Below are positions 6,921 to 9,709 of a stretch of DNA of 9,709 nt, piece after piece. The DNA is from Bacillota bacterium (GTDB lineage Bacteria > Bacillota > Clostridia > Acetivibrionales > Acetivibrionaceae): positions 1 to 9,709 of the forward strand of contig JAEZUI010000021.1 of NCBI GenBank assembly GCA_023421115.1, written 5' to 3'. Position numbers and translations under genes: made by a program. Each line of letters begins with the position of its first letter. Positions within the stretch are counted from its first letter, which is position 1. The notes under the pieces were generated by a model, which ran no database searches, was not told the origin of the DNA, and saw nothing but the letters and a program-made list of their open reading frames with translations.

Positions 6921-6944
6921 ATAGGTCTTTTAAAAAAGACCTAT
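6921..6944 (+). terminator. hairpin, possible terminator of the glycan operon
   Basis: ATAGGTCTTT (6921-6930) pairs perfectly with AAAGACCTAT (6935-6944) around the 4-base loop TAAA. It lies 91 bases after the GT-C stop, where a terminator is expected. There is no T-run after it on the + strand (an A-rich stretch follows instead) and none on the other strand, so it is not a canonical intrinsic terminator. It may act poorly or as an mRNA 3'-end barrier. Confidence 0.45.
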
Positions 6945-7054
6945 AATACAAAAAAACATAAAAAATCTTAAGCTGAATCTATAAAATTTGATATTGCTTT
7001 TGCAGTTTTCTAAATTCAATCTTTCATAAAGCTAACAAATCAATTCTCGCTATT

Positions 7055-7087
7055 CTAATTAGATACTATCAATAGACATCTAATTAG
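7055..7087. repeat. paired CTAATTAG palindromes, operator-like
   Basis: The 8-bp self-complementary CTAATTAG occurs at 7055-7062 and 7080-7087. With flanking AT bases the two form a 10-bp perfect inverted repeat (7055-7064 with 7078-7087) around a 13-base spacer. The copies are 25 bp apart start to start, about 2.4 helical turns. They lie upstream of the 7146-7174 promoter and downstream of the weaker one at 6988. This looks like a regulator site, though it could also be an RNA stem. Confidence 0.5.
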
Positions 7088-7145
7088 CTTAACATTTTAC
7101 TGGTAATGAAAGAACACATCAACTCTCAAAAATTTCGTAAGATTA

Positions 7146-7174
7146 TTTAATTCATTCTAATTTTGTGATAGAAT
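7146..7174 (+). promoter_or_regulatory. candidate extended -10 promoter of the glp-like operon
   Basis: TGATAGAAT at 7166-7174 gives a TGn extended -10 with TAGAAT (5/6). The -35 position at 17-base spacing is TTTAAT (7146-7151, 3/6), weak as is common with an extended -10. The start would fall near 7181, leaving a leader of about 33 nt. Confidence 0.5.
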
Positions 7175-7186
7175 ATAAAAAAAGAA

Positions 7187-7199
7187 TTGCATTTTGCAA
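7187..7199. repeat. TTGCA-N3-TGCAA inverted repeat at the operon leader
   Basis: TTGCA (7187-7191) and TGCAA (7195-7199) form a perfect dyad around TTT, about 6-18 bases after the predicted start of transcription and overlapping the first purines of the AAAGGA stretch before the gene. It could be an operator half-pair or a small RNA hairpin near the ribosome binding site. Confidence 0.35.
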
Positions 7200-7213
7200 A
7201 GGAATAGGAAAGA

Positions 7214-8671
7214 ATGATGGAAAATTATTTTGACATAATCATTGTTGGAGCAGGTGCCGTAGGCTGTGCAATAGCTAGAGAACTTTCAAAGTACAAGCTC
7301 GACATTGCTGTTCTAGAAAAAGAAAGCGATGTTGCCGCAGGCACAAGTGGCAGAAATAGTGCTGTTGTTCATGCCGGATTTAATAATAAGACAGGAAGCC
7401 TAATGGCAAAATTCTGCGTAGAAGGAAATCTAGGCTTTGAAAAAGTATGTAAAGATCTAGATGTGCCTTACAAAAAGACAGGGAAGCTTGTAGTAGCCTT
7501 TGATGACAATGATCTTAAAGGTATAGAAAAACTTATGGAGTCCGGAAAAAAGAACGGTGTGCCCAGTTTGTCTTTTATAAATGCGGAGGAAGTCAAGAGC
7601 ATAGAGCCTCATGTTGGAGGAATAGGTGCCATGCTGTCTCCTAATACCGCAATAACCAATCCATTCATATATACAGTAGCATTAGCAGAGAACGCCTGTG
7701 AAAATGGTGTAAATTTTTATTTTGATACAGAAGTGTTTGGAATCAGCAGGCAAAAAGATAAGTTCCGTATCAGTGCAGGGGGAAAGCAGTATTATTGTAA
7801 ATATATTGTGAATTCTGCCGGCTTATATTCGGACAAAATTTCCTCTATGGCAGGAGATAAAAACTACAAAATCTATCCCTGCAGGGGCCAATACTACATC
7901 TTGGATAAAAGGACCAGCAAGTATCTGAATATGCCTGTTTATCCTGTGCCGAGGCCGGGAATAGGAGGCCTTGGAGTGCATCTTACCCCTACAATTGAGG
8001 GGAATATATTGATAGGACCTAGTGCTGAATATATAAAGACGAAATGTGATTATGGCGTTACAAGGGATGTAATGAATCAGCTTTTTAGTGAGGCAAAGGA
8101 ATTGCTGCCGCCTATCGGAGTTAAAGATGTTATAAGAAATTATTCCGGTATCAGGTCAAAACTGGTTGGACCTAAAGTAGGCGGTTTTGGAGATTTTATT
8201 ATTAAAGAATCTGAAGTTGTTGAGGGGCTTATTCAATTGATTGGAATTGAGTCTCCCGGTCTTACTGCTTCGGTACCTATTTCTAAAAGGGTTAGAGATA
8301 TCATATCTGATAAGGAAGACCTTATAGAAAAACCTGAATTCATAAGTCAAAGGAAAAGCATTGTGGAATTTAGGCAGCTAAGTCCTGACCAAAAGGACGA
8401 ACTAATAAAAAAATGCCCTGAATATGGGGAAATAGTTTGTAGATGCGAACACATAACTAAAAGGGAAATCATGGATGCTATAGAAAACCCTTTGGGCGTA
8501 AAAACATTAGCAGGCATCAAATATAGAGCGAGAGCAATGATGGGAAGATGCCAGGGGGGATATTGTCTTACAAGAATTGTTGAGATACTCACAAAAGAGT
8601 ATGGTGTTCCAGTAGAAGAAGTGACAATGAGGGGGAAGGATTCTAAACTTTTTGAAGGTCGAGTCAAATAG
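7214..8671 (+). CDS. GlpA/LhgO-like FAD dehydrogenase with BFD-like iron-sulfur domain
   Basis: 485 residues. A DAO-fold FAD domain starts with IIIVGAGAVGCAI (GAGAVG, 12-17; E35 at the end of strand 2) and continues with GTSGRNSAVVHAG (43-55), the flavin-contact segment. The C-terminal part (about 400-465) is a BFD-like [2Fe-2S] domain with four cysteines, C409 and C411 (VCRCEH) and C446 and C451 (GRCQGGYC), as in anaerobic GlpA. The family oxidises sn-glycerol-3-phosphate to dihydroxyacetone phosphate, or 2-hydroxyacids in LhgO members; in clostridia this architecture is usually annotated as glycerol-3-phosphate dehydrogenase. ATG 7214 and the next codon, ATG 7217, are both possible; AGGA (7206-7209) is 4 or 7 bases before them. 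The partner gene follows after 13 bases, so electrons probably pass to that NADH-type flavoprotein. Length is full and no key residue is missing. Substrate is inferred, not proven. Confidence 0.87.
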   Translation: MMENYFDIIIVGAGAVGCAIARELSKYKLDIAVLEKESDVAAGTSGRNSAVVHAGFNNKTGSLMAKFCVEGNLGFEKVCKDLDVPYKKTGKLVVAFDDNDLKGIEKLMESGKKNGVPSLSFINAEEVKSIEPHVGGIGAMLSPNTAITNPFIYTVALAENACENGVNFYFDTEVFGISRQKDKFRISAGGKQYYCKYIVNSAGLYSDKISSMAGDKNYKIYPCRGQYYILDKRTSKYLNMPVYPVPRPGIGGLGVHLTPTIEGNILIGPSAEYIKTKCDYGVTRDVMNQLFSEAKELLPPIGVKDVIRNYSGIRSKLVGPKVGGFGDFIIKESEVVEGLIQLIGIESPGLTASVPISKRVRDIISDKEDLIEKPEFISQRKSIVEFRQLSPDQKDELIKKCPEYGEIVCRCEHITKREIMDAIENPLGVKTLAGIKYRARAMMGRCQGGYCLTRIVEILTKEYGVPVEEVTMRGKDSKLFEGRVK

Positions 8672-8684
8672 AAGGAGAAAGCAA

Positions 8685-9709
8685 ATGATTTTAAATAAAG
8701 ATGTGGTTATCATTGGGGCTGGGCCGGCAGGATTGGCAGCTTGCGTGGAACTTGTTAAGAATGGGGTAGAGGACATTGTTGTCATTGAGAGGGAACCTTT
8801 TGCAGGAGGTATTCTTAATCAATGTATTCATGATGGATTCGGTGTTGTAAAGTTTAATGAAGTTTTAACCGGACCCGAATATGCACATAAGTATATAGAT
8901 GAAGCAAAAGAATTGGGTATTGAAATTTTGACCAGCTCTATGGTTGTTAATATGAACTCCGATAAAGAGATAACTGTTATGAGTTCAAAAGGAATAGATA
9001 TTTATAAAGCAAAGGCTGTAATCCTTGCGATGGGTTGCAGAGAAAGGACAAGGGGCGCCATTGGTATACCTGGTACAAGACCAGCCGGAATTCTTACCGC
9101 TGGTGTAGCTCAAAATTTTGTTAATCTCAAAAATATAATGGTTGGAAAACAGATTGTAATTCTAGGCTCCGGAGATATAGGGCTTATTATGGCAAGAAGG
9201 CTTACTTTAGAAGGAGCTAAAGTTATTGCTGTAGTTGAGAAAATGCCTTATTCTAACGGGCTTGCTAGAAATGTTACACAGTGCCTTGAGGACTATAATA
9301 TTCCGCTTTTATTAAGTCATACCGTTATCAATATAGAAGGAAAAGATAGGCTAAGGAGTGTCACCATTGCAAAAGTTGATGATAAGGGTGAACCTATACG
9401 TGGAACATCAAAAAAAATAGAGTGTGATACCCTTATATTATCAGTTGGTCTGATCCCTGAAAATGAATTGTCCAAGGATGCAGGAATTAACATAGATGAG
9501 ATTACTCAGGGAGCAGTTGTGGATGAGAATCTCCAAACCAGCATTGAAGGTGTATTTGCCTGTGGAAATGTATTGCAGGTTCATGACCTTGTTGACCATG
9601 TATCTAATGAGGCTGAAAAAGCAGCTAAATCGGTGTTGGAATATCTTGAAGGTAAATATGAAAAGCAGGAAAAAGTGACAGTGAAGGCTGGAAAGGGTAT
9701 CCTTTATGT
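8685..9709 (+). CDS. NAD(P)/FAD oxidoreductase, glycerol-3-phosphate dehydrogenase partner (3'-partial)
   Basis: 341 codons are visible and the frame is still open at the window end. The protein starts MILNKDVVIIGAGPAGLAAC, with the FAD motif GAGPAG at 11-16. CIHDGFG (47-53) and AMGCRER (115-121) follow. A second Rossmann motif for NAD(P)H, ILGSGDIGL, has its glycines at 161-166, and VFACGN (290-295) is the second FAD site, closing the pyridine nucleotide-disulfide reductase fold. No CxxxxC redox pair of thioredoxin-reductase type is visible. AAGGAG (8672-8677) lies 7 bases before ATG 8685, an ideal site. It follows the GlpA-like gene by 13 bases, and in clostridia the two plus a small DUF1667 protein form a conserved set. 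It probably carries electrons between the GlpA-like enzyme and NAD(H), in the cytosol. The last few dozen residues are beyond the window. Confidence 0.9.
   Translation, partial: MILNKDVVIIGAGPAGLAACVELVKNGVEDIVVIEREPFAGGILNQCIHDGFGVVKFNEVLTGPEYAHKYIDEAKELGIEILTSSMVVNMNSDKEITVMSSKGIDIYKAKAVILAMGCRERTRGAIGIPGTRPAGILTAGVAQNFVNLKNIMVGKQIVILGSGDIGLIMARRLTLEGAKVIAVVEKMPYSNGLARNVTQCLEDYNIPLLLSHTVINIEGKDRLRSVTIAKVDDKGEPIRGTSKKIECDTLILSVGLIPENELSKDAGINIDEITQGAVVDENLQTSIEGVFACGNVLQVHDLVDHVSNEAEKAAKSVLEYLEGKYEKQEKVTVKAGKGILY

Larger units (their letters stand above)
6830..7213. other. 384-bp non-coding gap between glycan and glycerol-type operons
   Basis: No plausible gene is present on either strand. 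The gap holds a hairpin (6921-6944), a possible upstream promoter (TTGATA 6988-6993, 17 bases, TAAATT 7011-7016), a palindrome pair (7055-7087), an extended -10 promoter (7146-7174) and a short inverted repeat (7187-7199). Composition is very AT-rich, with several short A-runs. The length and number of dyads suggest that the downstream operon is regulated at this region. Confidence 0.6.

Noticed and set aside
6830..7213. Mobile element remnant or CRISPR-like repeat in the gap
   Set aside because: There are no terminal repeats, transposase fragments or regularly spaced repeats; the only repeats are the two short palindromes and two small dyads.
8347..8785. Open frames on the - strand across the end of the GlpA-like gene and the start of its partner
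   Set aside because: They are antisense shadows of two well-supported genes with strong ribosome binding sites.

Overview
The window is AT-rich, with Gram-positive-style purine-rich Shine-Dalgarno sites and sigma-A-like promoters, and every real gene lies on the + strand. Codon use and gene content suggest an anaerobic Firmicute of the class Clostridia, possibly a Ruminiclostridium-like cellulolytic clostridium. That assignment is inference; no rRNA or taxonomic marker is present. I see no mobile element, CRISPR array, tRNA or rRNA.

Region 1 (1-415) holds the end of a gene for a protein with a covalent-FMN (FMN_bind) domain. A long near-perfect bidirectional terminator follows, and then a non-coding stretch with a candidate promoter for the next operon.

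Region 2 (446-6829) is a six-gene surface-glycan cassette. In order it encodes a DAO-fold FAD-dependent oxidoreductase, a membrane-anchored GT2 glycosyltransferase of the GtrB/DPM1 type, an NAD(P)-dependent SDR epimerase/dehydratase, a TIM-barrel sugar-phosphate isomerase/epimerase, a soluble GT2 glycosyltransferase, and a polytopic GT39-like (GT-C) transferase. Genes 1-2 and genes 3-4 overlap by 4 bp (ATGA). A near-consensus extended -10 promoter inside the end of the second gene can drive genes 3-6 separately. A plausible reading is that one or both GT2 enzymes make a polyprenyl-phosphate sugar, the oxidoreductase, SDR and isomerase make or remodel the sugar, and the GT-C enzyme transfers it to an acceptor outside the membrane. 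The final product cannot be read from sequence.

Region 3 (6830-7213) is a 384-bp non-coding gap. It holds a terminator-like hairpin, a pair of identical 8-bp palindromes, a candidate extended -10 promoter and a small inverted repeat just before the next gene.

Region 4 (7214-9709) starts a different operon of glycerol-3-phosphate-dehydrogenase type. Its first gene is a GlpA/LhgO-like FAD enzyme with a C-terminal BFD-like iron-sulfur domain. Its second is an NADH-type pyridine nucleotide-disulfide oxidoreductase that runs off the window end. In clostridia this pair is usually followed by a small DUF1667 protein, which would lie beyond the window.

Four start codons were moved or weighed by their Shine-Dalgarno sites. 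The clearest is a GTG at 2622 for the SDR gene.
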